Shown here: positions 25,198-38,540 of the stretch, one piece after another
How positions within the stretch are numbered: position 1 is the stretch's first letter
How the letters are laid out: each line of letters starts with the position of its first letter
NCBI RefSeq assembly: GCF_030463565.1
Contig: NC_134644.1
Location: 131,375,388 to 131,439,387 of the forward strand
From: Pelecanus crispus
Taxonomy: Eukaryota > Chordata > Aves > Pelecaniformes > Pelecanidae
Length of the DNA stretch: 64,000 nt
Reading direction: 5' to 3'
Position numbers and translations under genes: made by a program
The notes under the pieces: generated by a model
Told to the model about the DNA's origin: nothing
Databases searched by the model: none
The model's input: only the letters and a program-made list of their open reading frames with translations

Positions 25198-28030
25198 GTA
25201 AGTTCTTTGAATTAATTTGTATTTTATTAATTGGTTTATCTCTCTCAGCATAATACATAAACCATGACAATCTTACTAGAATCAAGGATATTCAAAAAGG
25301 CTGGCTGAAACTGTTTATATCTGGTCTGACTGCTCTATAAGCATAAGAAAGATCAAAGTGTTAATGTTCTTTTTAAAACGTAAGTTTCTGCTAAGTACTC
25401 AGCTAATATGCATATTTTCTTTCAAACACACTTATTTAGAACATGGATGCAAATCTATATTTTATTTCAATGCACTGGATTGTCATTAATTTTTTGGTGT
25501 CGCAGTTAATAACAGCAGTAGTAAAAGAGAAACCACACGCTACTTCAGGCTCTTAATTGACTGAATTTCTTGAGCAAAACTTGTGCAGTTTTCAGAACTT
25601 ACCTTAGCAAGTGGAGGTTTGACTTGTCATTGTCATGACTTTCACTTTTCCCCATGTCCCATGCTCCGCATAAACAGGGAAAACATTACAGCACCCATCT
25701 ACTCACAGTTTCATCATGTTTTTGAAACTGCTTTTGTCTAAACAGTGTCATCCTTTCCTATATCCTTCTGGCTGTGATATATGTTTTTTGGATAAGTTTG
25801 GGAAAAGATACACAAATATGTACTTTGCCTTTGATTACTCATGGAGTTGTGCCACTGACAAGGTCAGTAAGAGTGTGAAGTGGCCAGTGGATGATCAAGA
25901 ACATGAGGAACTCTTGGAGAAAAGCCAGACTAGCTGAATAGCCTGAGGTTGAGGGGAACAAAATGCTGCCGTACCAGAGCTTTAGGTTGTGTGGGAATCC
26001 TTAGTGTTACAGCATCCTGTAGGGCAGAGGTACTGTCTAGGGGGAAACTTGTTTAATCCAGAGGTACCTTGTACTCTTGATACAGCTGCATGCTGTACTG
26101 GAGAGTCCAGGGAACACTGTAATTGTTTCTGTACTGAGACTTTCTATGGTAATCTTGACTGTGTCATGGAGCTCATTTATACATAAGACACTTGGCTTCC
26201 ATTTACTTGAAGGAGTTTCTTCCATGTCCCTCGCAGTTTTATCATGTTCTCACCAAACTATTTATTTTATTTTTTCTCACCTTCATGTTCTTTGACTTGC
26301 ACAGCTTGAGAGCTCTTTGCAGAGCATAACTAACAAGTCAAGAGAGAATGAATAGGAACATTTTGAGAATTAAAGTTCTGCAGAAACAAAAAATCCTACC
26401 CAAATTTTGCTTTGAGCCAGAAATTGAGGCTTGCAACGGTAGAAAATGTGAGCAGCTGAGAATCTGATAAGTTCCTTCTAATCCTTAGTTAATAGCAATT
26501 ACAGAAAGAGAGAGAAAAACCAACACTTTTTTGTCTTTAACCTGAGTAATTTAAAAGTATCCTGTGTAGAAGACATCATTGATGATGTGAGAGCCTGAAA
26601 AATAAAATTTCAGGGACTTTCTTCCAATTCCTTTTCCTGAGATAGAGAAGGTGAGATTTTTACTTTGGGAAGCATAAGATCTGGTCTATGTTAGAGGAGT
26701 TAGCACAAACTTTTATTTCTGATTCAGTTCATGGTAAAATATATGCCTGGGAAACTTGCAAGGCTCTCTGCCTGAAATTATAGACACTTATCTGTAACAG
26801 TAATATGTTAACTGTGAAAGTCTTGATATGAGACCATCTGTGACTCACTTGAGCAAAAAGAAATGCTTAAATTCAAGCAATATAGATAAGTTAATATTAC
26901 ATGTGTTAAAATACCTTTCTGCAAGTGAAACCTTTCTATTAAATGGTGGCTTCTACATATTTAGGTATTAGTAACAGTTGTGGATGTCTTTGTGTGGGTG
27001 TACATGCACTGTTTCCCTCACACATGCAAAACTTCTTGGAAGAGAGCAAAACTTTATTTTTGTCTCCTGTTCTTTTATCTCTCACCTCTTCAGTGACAAC
27101 TGCTAGAGAGTGATGAAATATAATTTTTTTAAAAGCCGAGTTATTACAGAGTAATGAAAACATATTTTGGGAATATTTAATGTGTATGCAAACACATAAT
27201 GGGCCATACTCAAAATTCATTCAAGTCTGGAATTATTCTCATTGGCTTTGAGTTTTGTGCCATCGTCTGCAGTACTGTAGCATAAAATGTATCTCAGAAT
27301 GTCATGATTTAAATTCAGATTTTATAAGAAGTTCAAGTGCTTCAATGTTTACTTCTCTATAGAAGGTCAGTCCAGGGGATTGGATCTGAACCGTGTATTC
27401 ATATGTCAGTGACACTACTCACAGTAATTACTCATGCTGTAGATTGTTGGATTAAACCTAGGAAGATATATGTTCACCTTGACTGACACATTTTAGCACT
27501 AACTGTAAGAACTGATAGGAAATGATATATTAATGATCACTAAGGCATGAAGAAATAAAGTTGGTAGCTTGAAGCCCAAACAATTGAGGGCCTGTGAATA
27601 CCTTGAAAGGTTCAAGGCAACCTCAACTCCCAACTAAGTATAAAATGAGAGCATTTAGTACTTTTTTAGGCTTTGGAGCTTCAAATAATACTATAACTCT
27701 GGCATTAGAAATAACCTATTGCAAAATAAAATTAAGTGGAAAAGTAGTTAAATGCTTGATTCTTTATTAAAAATTGCTTATATTTCTCTCTCTAACAACT
27801 TCTTAAATGAACAGCAAGATTAGCCATGTTTTTCTCTTTGCTTTCTAATACTCTGGTAAAATAAACACAATTCATTAGCTTCTTTTGTACTAATTTTTCT
27901 TCTTTCTTCTTTTCTCTTCCTTTGCTGCCTGTCTGCTGTCTCACCATCTGGATCCTTATGCATGATATTTATCTGTTCTACTTTCCACCTACTGAATGAA
28001 TTTGGGTTCTTTCAATGTAATTATCCGTAG
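25198..28030 (+). other. RP1 intron 3
   Basis: Starts GTAAGT and ends CCGTAG. No exon was recognised inside. Its 3' end has an unusual distal branch-point layout, listed separately. Confidence 0.8.
27888..28030 (+). promoter_or_regulatory. Distal branch point and AG-free zone before RP1 exon 4
   Basis: TACTAAT at 27888-27894 is close to the optimal branch-point consensus. A long pyrimidine-rich tract (about 27894-27945) follows it. No AG dinucleotide occurs from 27879 until the acceptor AG at 28029-28030, about 150 nt. The 30 nt directly before the acceptor are purine-interrupted and weak. This is the usual signature of a branch point more than 100 nt from its 3' splice site. Its use is inference. 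Confidence 0.6.
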
Positions 28031-31000
28031 CGAGAGCTGAAATGGGCTCAAGCTCAAGATCTCAGATATTCTCAGTTTCTTCTGATAAAGGGTCCAGCAA
28101 TGACAACAACTCAAATGATAACAACTCAGATTCTTCCTATGTTCCTGACAGTCATAATGGTATGGGAGGAAATCAGTCAGTTACTGGTGAACACTTATCT
28201 GTGGCACAGTATGAAGATGACATTGAGAAATCGGTTCACCTTAATCAAGATGGCAGTATCACAGTGGAAATGAAAGTTCGATTCAAAATTAAAGAGGAAG
28301 AAACCATTAAATGGACAACCACTGTTAGTCGTGCTGGCCTTTCTGATGACAAAAACACCACCATCTGCCATTCTGCAATGTGTGTGGAAGACTGCTTATC
28401 CAATACAAATGTATCAGAACATATAAAACCAAAAGATGCTCCATTTTTGAAGAGCTACAGTAAAGAAGAGGGATACTCATTACAACAATTTGACACAGAA
28501 GTGTCAGGCAAAGAATCAGAGTCTGATTTAAAAACTGCTGGTTGTAATACCTGTAAGAAGAACAGTTCTGCAGATCTAGACGTAAGCAATGTACCTGAGG
28601 ATAATATCAGGCCTCACTTTTATAGGCCTCCCACCCCTGGGCCAAGGCGAGTTAGACAAAAGAAAGCAGTAGTTGAAAGTGTCACCTTGGTATCTGAGAA
28701 AGAGGTTCAGGAGAAGACAATAGGACAGTTTTCCTACAGTGAAGAAATACAGAACGGAGAAAATAAATCTGAATATTGCATGGTAGCTCATTCAAGCAGG
28801 AAAAAATCAAGTGTCAGTAATCCAAATTTTAGTGAGATGAGTGGCAATGATTTATTAAAGCTTTCTTCAGAGAATGTAAAAGAAGAAATGCTTTATAAAG
28901 TAAGCCACAAAAATAGTAATTTAATAGAAACCACAAATAGGAAGACATTAGAAGTGCCTGACGAGGATGAATTGGTACAGAATATATTAGAGAAATCAGT
29001 TGTGGAACAAGGTACATATAATAGTTTAGTATCAACCTGCAAAGCTAACGTCAGTGGTTTCATACCATCATCAAAAATTTACCAGGCAGCTAGGCCAGGT
29101 TCAGCAGACCACATCCATGAGTCATGTGATTTTAAACAAATAAAAAGATCACTGAGTTCTTTCATAAGATATTCAGAATTATGTCAATCAAAAGAAGAAA
29201 CAAAAAGCAAAGCTGCTGATTTCTTACCTATTTCTCAAGATTCAGTGCATTCAGCCTGTCCTGGACATAGCCAGATGAAGATGATGGTACCTCCATGTAG
29301 TAAAGCTCATACTGAGAAAATAAATCAAACAACTGTTACTGAAAGTGAGAATCAAATCAGTGTCAGGACTGAATCTGTGATGGCAACACATCTCATTGAT
29401 GACAGCCAATCTGCATCTTCCCTCACCAAAAAGAAGAAGAGGAGAAAATCATCTAAATTTCTAGAGCAAGGTACATATGAAAATCAGAAAGATAAAGAAA
29501 TTTCAGGGACAATTAAAAGTGAGGGAATGCATATCACAAGCAAAACCACAAAGGATTCCACAACAGAGGCTATGGATAATTATTCCGAAATGCCTCAGAA
29601 AAAAAGAACGGAATGTTTTATAAAAAACAATGATGGGTCTGTCAATTTAGACAAAAGCGTATGTCCTGAAGATGAGTTGTATCACCAGGATTCAGTAAAA
29701 CAAAACAGATTGTCATTTAATAAAAAATCAAGAAGTAATAACAAGTTGGCCAAGGTAAAATTGAAGTCAGGCAAAAAAAATAGTATTGTTTCATCTGCAA
29801 AGAGTGAAGATGGTCTAATGACAGTTGATTCAAACAATGAATCTGAACACAGTCACGGTACATTAAGTACTGAGAAAGAAGGCACACATCTCACAACCAG
29901 TTCTTTTGAACAGACGCCTCACTCATCAGTGATTTCAAAGCCATTGTCAGAAATCCCAAAGAATCTTAACTTTGAAAAAGAAAAGGAAAAGAATATTTCT
30001 GAACATTTGCCATCAAAGAAAGAGAAAAAGCAAAAGGGGATGAAGAAAAATCTAAGTAAAGCTGTAAATAAGTTAAATATGTCAGAGAAAGCCATTACAC
30101 CAGAGGCTCTAAACCAGGAGGATTTTCAAGACAAGGGTGTTGGGCATTCAGTTGAAAACTATGTCCAAACTTGGCTGAAAAACTTGTTACCAAATTCTGT
30201 CTTACCCCCTATAAATAAAAAGGAAGGGAATGTAGAGAATAGCAGTGTCTGTCATTTTCCTAAAGAAAATACTGATCCTTCTATAGATAAAGAAACAAGA
30301 TTTATCACAAATAAAGTGCATGTGACTGGAAAAAACCATCTGGTTGAACATAATCTAGCAGAAAAAGCATTAAATCCTACTTGTGAATTGGGAACTTTAG
30401 AAGAATCAGCCAAGGATTCGGGTGAAAAACAAACTGACTCTTTGATTCATGCTAATACAACTATAGTAGAAGCAGCCAAGTATTCACTAAAGTCAGAATT
30501 TCATCATGATGGTAAGCTGCACTTGTTTCATGAAACACATGACAATGGTAAAAAGATGTCAGAATCTGATATTCAAGATACCAACCTACGTCAAAGAAAA
30601 AAGTCTGAAGTTGCTGTTCAAGTTGATTGTGCAATTGTCAATGAGAAAATGGGAATTGGTGTTCAGAATAATTGCATGTCGAGCATGTTGCTGCATGAAC
30701 TACAATCAGCTTTGCTTGGTCTCCAGAAAGAACATAATGGATGTATAGGAAAAGCTTGCAGCCTTTCAGATCTTTCTTCTTCAGCTTTTGGTTCTTCCTC
30801 CAATGCCCTCCTAGCTTGGCTACTTGTACTGAATCTCAGAGACAGTTTGATTGGGACAATCAAAGATGATATGCAAAAAACTACCTGTAGCTGTTCTGAA
30901 ATATTTACACAGTTACAATTTCTGAAACAAACTACAGTCATAGAAAAAGTTGATGAACTGAAGGCTGCCTTCTCACATTTTCAACGATCAACAGAAAATA

Positions 31001-33678
31001 AGGTATTGCACTTTGGGAGGGAACTCAAAAAACAGGACTCCATGCATTGCCATGAAAATATGCCCATATCAGAAATTCATAATGGTATACCCTTGCATGA
31101 AAATGAAAAATCAGTTGAGCCTTGTATTCCAAATGACAGTGTAAATTCTGAAGAAGCTCTAAAATTGACTGATGAATTAGAAAGCTGTTTTGGTACACAG
31201 AAGGGTCTTTGTAGAGAAATAGAGACTTTAGACTTGAGTGCTCCCAAAGCACAGCTAGATGGTCAATATGCCAATACTAATTCAAATACCTGTAGCCTTG
31301 CATCAGCTATAGAGACACCTGAAAGAAATGAAGAAATGCCTGATAACCTATATAAAAAATCTCAAGATAAAATCACTGATACATCATTCATTAATGAAGA
31401 GTCAGAAACTTCAGTAGAACCTAACTCAACAGTTCATAGTGTAACTTCTAATGATAAAAATTGTACTTTAGATCAGGATACTTCTGAGTTAGAAGGTGAA
31501 AAAGATATTACATGTGTTACTATTGATAAAAGTGAAGATGAGAAAGTTGATCCAAAGTCAGCAGATAGTGACAAAAAAACAAATAATCAACTTAAACTAG
31601 CTGCTGAAGCCTCTGTAGAATATAATAATGAGGATTATTCTGTACAGGAAGACAAGGAAGATGCAGAAACTTGTGAGGAAACCTCTGAGAGGTTATCTAC
31701 AGTCTCTCCATTATCATTTTGTTATGAATCAAAGCAAATTACAGAAAGTGATATGAGTGAAGAAGAACAGAAATTGCAAGTAGAAGAACTGGAGAATAAA
31801 ATGTGTTCAGACACTTCTCAATTAAAAAAATGCTTAAAAAGTCCTGCTACTTCAGACTGGTCAGATTACAGACCAGATACTGAAGAGAGTGATTATAACT
31901 TTAGAGCATCCAGTGATTTGACCAATGAAAGCGGGGAGGAAGCAGTGCTTGAAAAACATTATAATACTGGCTATGTAAAACGAACTATTGAACAACTTTA
32001 TGGCAAGACAGAAGCTTCATTTAAGCCTGATTTTCACAAAGGATTTCCTTATATGTCAAAAGTATTTCAAGAAGAAGAATTCCACTCTGCAGTGGTGGAA
32101 AAAAACATTTATTTTTCTCAAGAACCCAGGTCTTGTTCTGCAGAGAAATTGTCACATTCTTCACTACCATCACAAGAATTTCCAGTAAACATAAACAAAG
32201 ATGACACTATATTGAGAAGAGAAAATACTTCTCTACCAACACTACAACCTACTCTTAACAGAGAAGAGACAAGTTATACTAATGACCGTTCAGGGGAATC
32301 TTCAAAGCAACATTATCAACCTAGCATACAAGATAATGCAGATGAAGGAATATTGATAGATAAAGGCAAATGGCTTCTAAAAGAAAATCATTTGATAAGA
32401 AGATCACCACCTGAACGGATTGGAATGTATGATAATTTGGATACAACATCAACAGACACAGTCCTTGATACTAACAGTGATGATGTTCCATACTCGCACT
32501 TTGGCAATCTGAATCAGTACCCAGTCCTCAATGAAATCTCTTCTTCAGAACTTGAAGACATAGCTAAACCCTCTGACAATTTTTGCAACTACTTCAATAT
32601 GCCTCATAATAGTGATTCAGACCCCTTTCAGGATGACTTAAGTAACCACAATGGTAAGAGCACTTCCTCTCCTGCAGCAAACAAAGAAAAGATCCCACCA
32701 TCAGTCATGGTACTTTCTACTTCCACACATCTTTCTACACAGGCTGATAACAATTGTCCAGCCTTTACATCTGTAGAATTTAGATTGCCTGATAACAAGG
32801 TGCACCCATTGGAACAGCCTTTAAATGATGAACCCATACAGTCTCAGCCAACTGATGTTAGTAATGCCAACAGAAGTGCTCTTCAGGAAGAAGATTCTCT
32901 GGATAAACTCCATGCTATATGTGGCCAACATTGTCCAATACTGATGGTGACAGTAACACCAATTAATGAGGAACAGAGAGGATATGCCTACCAAAAGGCA
33001 TCTGACATTGAGAACCAGCTGGGCCCACGTTTGTTGGCCAAAAAGAGTGAACATTTACAATGGTCAGGTGAAGATTTAATAACAGACAAAAATAATCATG
33101 TGACTCTGAAGAATAACTGTATCAGTAAGATTGCCAATAATATTTTTAATAGGTTTTATGCTAATAACACCTTAGATTTTATTAGTAACTTTGGAATACT
33201 TGCATCTTCAACTCTGAAAGACAAAAACAGTTTAGGGAAGTTACATGTTACAGAGGATATGAATGTAAAACCCGTGGAAATCAGCAACTGTCAAAATAAT
33301 GTATCCAAACACATACCCAATGTCCTTGTGATAGGCACAAATGGTGAGACACCCAATAGAAAGCCTAAAATATGCCAAACCCTAAGAATAAGCCTAATTC
33401 ATATTGTAGGAGAAAAATTTTCTCCCATGTTGGCAGATCCAGCAGAAACCTGTCATTCTGAAACATTTCTGAAGTGTGACACTTCTTTAAATAACACTGA
33501 ACATAATGCCTCTGAAAATCTGAAAAATAAAAATGCCTTTTCTACAGAAGAGGAAGAAGAAGAAGAAGAAGAAGAAGAAGAAGAAGAAGAAGAAGAAGAA
33601 GAAAAAGAAGAAGAAGAAGAGGAAGTTGGCTTTTGTACGATGGACAATGGAAACAGTAAAGATGAAAAAGACTTGTAA
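28031..33678 (+). CDS. RP1: RP1, giant terminal coding exon 4
   Basis: A single 5648-nt exon from the acceptor CCGTAG to TAA at 33676-33678. It encodes residues 271-2152, the bulk of classic RP1. Near its start are SSSRSQIFSVSSDK and, at about residues 335-375, EKSVHLNQDGSITVEMKVRF followed by KIKEEETIKWTTTV, strongly conserved RP1 sequence. The middle is Ser/Lys/Glu-rich and probably disordered. A hydrophobic conserved patch (ALLAWLLVLNLRDSL) is coded near 30800-30850. The C-terminus carries a poly-Glu tract. The frame is intact and no disruption is visible. The one-large-last-exon design, total length and neighbouring exons match RP1. RP1L1 shares the doublecortin domains but differs in this region. 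Confidence 0.95.
33547..33624 (+). repeat. (GAA)n coding tract, poly-glutamate
   Basis: Twenty-six consecutive codons, nearly all GAA: 19 Glu, one Lys, six Glu. It lies 17 codons before the RP1 stop. On the other strand it reads as a chance poly-Ser frame. The near-pure GAA unit predicts length variation between individuals. Confidence 0.95.
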
Positions 33679-33745
33679 TAGAGATCTTGGAATTTCTATA
33701 ACATTAGATTAGTGAAAACATCTTCAGAAAAAAAAAAAATCATGA

Positions 33746-33775
33746 AATAAACTGCTGAATGCCACACCCAATAAA
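33746..33775 (+). other. Candidate RP1 polyadenylation signals
   Basis: Two AATAAA hexamers, at 33746-33751 and 33770-33775, lie 70-95 nt after the stop codon of exon 4. Further AATAAA copies occur near 35267 and 35475, so the true end of the 3' UTR cannot be fixed from sequence alone. Confidence 0.5.
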
Positions 33776-34546
33776 ACTCCTAATGTGAATACAGCCCAGA
33801 CTTAGATAAACATAAATCGCAATTGTACGTTATTGCTGAAATACAGATGAGTACTTAAATTTTGATGGTAACCAACATAGGAAGAAAAGCTGTTCTAAGA
33901 CAGTGATTTCTTGGTTAAAAACCAGGTTTTCCCTGAAATGTAGTCTGTTCAGAGGTATTCAGTTATATACCAACCATCTAATTTGCAGCAAAACGACTAC
34001 TGCTTGTTAGAACAGAGAACTGAAATTTGAAATACCTGCCTGAGTTCTAAGATAAGATTCCTATATTTCATGACATTTGAGAAAGGGTTTGAGAATTGTC
34101 TTTCTTTTTCCAGAACAGAATCAACTGATATGTTTAATTTTAAATGAAAAGAAAGAAATACTATTCAAGTGCTGTAATGCAATGAAAAGTAGGAAACAGA
34201 AGTCATGTTAATTTTATATAGATTAACATTATCAAATTGCTATCTCAGTTTTTAAAGGCCAATTTCAGAACATTTATGTGAGTAAAGAGATCTTTTAGTC
34301 TGTATATAGGATCATCCAGACCCCAAATGAAGTTTTTCTCTTTTACGCAGAGGATACTAGAAAAGGAGAGTATTTATTCACACTAGGATTACACAGGAAC
34401 TGAGACTGTGTCAATGGACTTCCTGACTTCACTTGCCATATTCTCTTCTGAGGAAGCACCACTTACTCTTAAAATTGTTCTACATACACTACATGTTTTA
34501 GTCATGTGTTCTTCTTTAACCTATGTACTTTAAAGGTGGTCCATGT

Positions 34547-34608
34547 CTTTTTGGGTTTTTTTTGTGATTTGGGGTTTTTTTTTGTTTGTTTGGTTGGTTT
34601 TTTTTTTA
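34547..34608. repeat. T/G-rich low-complexity tract
   Basis: Runs of T broken by G groups (TTGGGTTTTT, GGTTGGTTTTTTTTTT). Low complexity; no larger element recognised. Confidence 0.8.
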
Positions 34609-37600
34609 ATAAGTTGTACTATAAGAATCCGATGCATATGCAATATGTTTCAGGATCTTTCAGTCTGTTATTAGAATTATTTTGGATACCTGTTTACAGC
34701 ATTTCTTAATATTATGTGTGCATAGTAAGCACTTATATATAGTTTGTAATTTTCAGTAAATGATTTTAAATATAAAATTGAGAAATGTTTAATGTATATT
34801 TTGATTAGGCAGAGTATTTCAGATTTTAATCCCTAACACTGCATAGTACCTTGCTTCAATGTCAATGAAGTCAGAGATATACCTGAAGAAGGAGGGTGGT
34901 ATTTTTCAGTTAGAGAATGAGAATTTGGCCATTCTGTACTCTTGGAGGCTGTGTCTAGACTAACTGGCTAGTTAGTAGCTTGTACATGCTACGATAAGCC
35001 CTGGATCATAATCCTTTGGTTATCCAGACTGGGGACCTAATTAAAGGCTGACACAAATCCATTTTGCCCAGAGGCTTTGATTTTCTCCCTGTGGGACACA
35101 AGGTACATGGGAGGGAAGTAGAAGTTAGATATGGAGCAAAAGGGTTTTGCAGTACAGGCAGGAAACCTAGAAGCACTCTTCAATTCTTTTTAGGAGTCCA
35201 GTGGCAGATATATTTCCCCATAAATAACTGATACATTTCTGTTGTTTGAAGCAGTGTATTCTATGTAATAAACTAACATTGCAACCCTAAGGCAACATAC
35301 GTTGTCTAATATATTTCGCACCAAATAGCTGTGTATTATTTCCTATGCTGGCCTTGTTTCTGATGTTCTTCCCTCCATCTCCACATTTTCTGGCATCCTC
35401 CTTCGCATGTTTTAGAATTGCTTCAAGTGAAGAGTCTCAAAGGTATTTTGTCATCCTTTTACATGTCAATACAGAAATAAAACCTATGTTTGGAAAATGA
35501 AGCTCAAAACTACTAGAATCCAACTAAATGCCATACAGCATTCTGAGTACCAGGCTTCTATGCTGTAAATAATGTCTAAATGTTAGATAGGCAAATTAAC
35601 AGCCTTTCTGCTGGATTCACAGCACCTTGTGGTGCATTCACAGCACCTTAATTTTTTCAGATCAAGGTTCAAGAACTTTTAATCAGATGCTTATTATAGG
35701 GTTACTGAGCAAACTAAGCACTCAAAAGGTGAGATGTGAGGTACTGCCTGAGGTTACAATTAGCAGAGACCACAGCAAGTGGTGAAATGATTGTTATATT
35801 AACAGAAAGACTTCCTTCTAATTTCAGTATGTTAACTGAAAGAGAAGAAATAAAACGGTCACCACAGAGCAGGATAAAATGTTGAGTGAGATGTACCATA
35901 CTGTCATAGCGTTTATATATTCATTAATGGTTCAGAGAAGATATAGCATATTAAGGGGCTGAGATATGCAGATAAAAGAAAATTCTTTCATTAGGTAAGC
36001 TTGGAGAAGGCTGAAGAGAGAACCTCAAAATGCTGGTGACTAGAGCAACGTACTGATTGACAGAGGGAAAAACACCATGAGCAGTAGTACGAGCTACTTT
36101 ATATAGGTAGCTTAATTCTGCAAATTAACTGCAAAAGGCATAGAGTCTTTCTGAATAAGTCAGGATAAAATATACTTGGAAGTGACAAGCATATTAAATA
36201 ATGTGTAAAGAACAGGATAGAAAATAATTCAGCAGTCATTCAAGGGCTTTATATAGATTATGCCATTCTTCTAGAAGGAATTCAGTTTTTATCCTGCCAT
36301 TACTAAAAAAGAAACAGCAACATAACATATAGATCACAGTCCCAGGAAGTTTCAGTTTATCTAGTTTAGCCCCCTGCTAGAAAAAAACCACACAATTAGG
36401 TAAGTAATTCCATTTAATTACTATATCTCATTTTAAAACTTGTTATCTACAGTCATTACAGCTTCCACTGGAGGGATGCTGTAGAGCTTGAGTCCTTCTT
36501 CTGATGTTTGTCTTAACTGTTTTGTAATTTCTATTCTAAGCCTAGTCATGGTTAGTTTGTATATGTGTATCCCAAAGCCATCATTTATTTACTTAGATAT
36601 GTCTTTTTCCTCCTTGGTATCTATCAACAAAATCAGACATTCTCTCAACATTTTCTCCTACATCAACTTTTTCTCAATTTCCTCTAATCATCACGGTTGT
36701 TTTTCTCAGGACCTTTTCTAGTTTCAATAAAACTTTTTTTGAATATGATTACCAGAACTTTGTGCAGCATTTAAAAAGTTGTCTCTCTGAACTCTGGGAC
36801 ACTGACAGTAAAATTTCTCTACTTAGAAATCTCTCTCCTGGTGCATCTTACAGTCACATTGATGACTCACTCTGCTATTTTTTTTCAAGTGATAAATTCT
36901 CTGTTCATAGCATTAAGTTTTGGTAGTATTTTAAAAATGCATTTCCTTGCACTTTATGCTTTTATGTATTATACCTTTTCTACTATGGATTTTCTGATCC
37001 TCTTATACCTTGACAATTCTTAGCGACTGTGTTACAGAAATTACCTACTTGATGCTGTGTATTGATGAAAATATGAAATCCAGATAAATTCCAACATTGA
37101 TTCCTGAGAAACTTGCTAGTATCCCTATAAATTAATACTTCTCATTTCTGCAAAAGTGTATAATATCCCATTTAGGTAGCTATTTTATTAGTCTACAGTG
37201 TTGCACTAATCCACTTCTCCATTTTATCTACTAATTTCTCAAATAATGCTTGGATAGATTAGAGCTACTGTAATTTCCTTGCCTACAAAGATGAATTCTC
37301 ATTATCATGGAGGAGATTGGGTACTCGAACAATGCGAGTCTGGATACCTTGTGCCATGTATATGCAGTAAACTGATGCTGGTAATCTTTTTTTCTGTTTA
37401 GCGGTATATATCTGGAGATAACTGTCCATCATTTAAAATTTGTTCAAAAACATTACCTAGTGTTGCTTTGGTGTAAGATACATGGGGTTTAGTATTTCAG
37501 TGCACTCTTCATCCCATTCTGATTTTCCATTTTAAATTTCCCATTCCATAGTCCATTCTTGTCAACAGTGCTGACATTTCCCAATCACTGTATGTCACCA

Positions 37601-38087
37601 TTCTTACTAAAAAAAAAAAGAGGCAGTTTTCACTTTATTGTAAAGGCTTATTTAGTTTGTGTCCTCAAATTCAGCGCAGAGTGTATGTAGTCCTTCTTTG
37701 CTTATTCTTTTTTAATGTGTATGGTTAAATAACCTTTTACTAGTTTCTTTTATTTTCCTTTGCTATACCTCACTTTTCAGTTCAATTGACTTTGTTAACC
37801 TTTTCCTTTAGTTTTGAAAATTTGTTATTTTTAAATCAAAGTAATTCTCAACTAATTTTACTGTGAACCAATATAAATATTGAGGGATTTAAAAAAATGT
37901 TAATCATACAAAAATTTTATTCAATAACAGTCAAGACTAGCATTTAATCTAAATACAGTATTTTCTTTTTTTCTCCCTTTTTTCTTTCAGCAATATCTCA
38001 CAATTAAATTTTCAGATGTCATTGCCAGTGCATGACAGGCTTATATACAAAACAGTTACATAGTAGAGAATTTATTTGGTATCTTTA

Positions 38088-38540
38088 TAGAATCATAGAG
38101 TCATAGAATCGTTTAGGTTGGAAAAGACCTTTAAGATCATCCAGTCCAACCACTAACCTAACATTACCAAGTCCACACTAAACCAGTCAAGGGTAGACTA
38201 GACTAAACCATGTCCCAGAGTGCCACGTCTACCCGTTTTTTGAATGCCTCCAGGGATGGTGACTCCACCACCTCTCTGGGCAGCCTGTTCCGATGCTTGA
38301 TTACCCTTTCCGTGAAGAAATTTTTCCTAATATCTAATCTAAACCTCCCCTGGCACAGCTTGAGCCCCTTTCCTCTCGTCCTATCACTAACTACTTGGGA
38401 GAAGAGACCAACACCCACCTCACTACAACCTCCTTTCAGGTAGCTGTAGAGAGCGAGAAGGTCTCCCCTCAGCCTCCTCTTCTCCAGGCTAAACAACCCC
38501 AGTTCCCTCAGCCGCTCCTCATAAGGCCTGTGCTCCAGTT
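38088..38540 (-). mobile_element. CR1 LINE fragment (3' part), minus strand
   Basis: On the plus strand it starts with the reversed tail (ATAGAATCATAGAGTCATAG), then GTTTAGGTTGGAAAAGACC, CAGGGATGGTGACTCCACCA, GGGCAGCCTGTTCCGATGC and CTTCTCCAGGCTAAACAACC. Read on the minus strand, the 3' end of CR1 ORF2 survives as a 97-residue frame with [20 protein letters not shown] and [19 protein letters not shown]. It is fairly well preserved and 5'-truncated. Confidence 0.93.

Noticed and set aside
33453..33647. Minus-strand poly-Ser open frame
   Set aside because: It is the antisense of the GAA repeat within RP1 exon 4.
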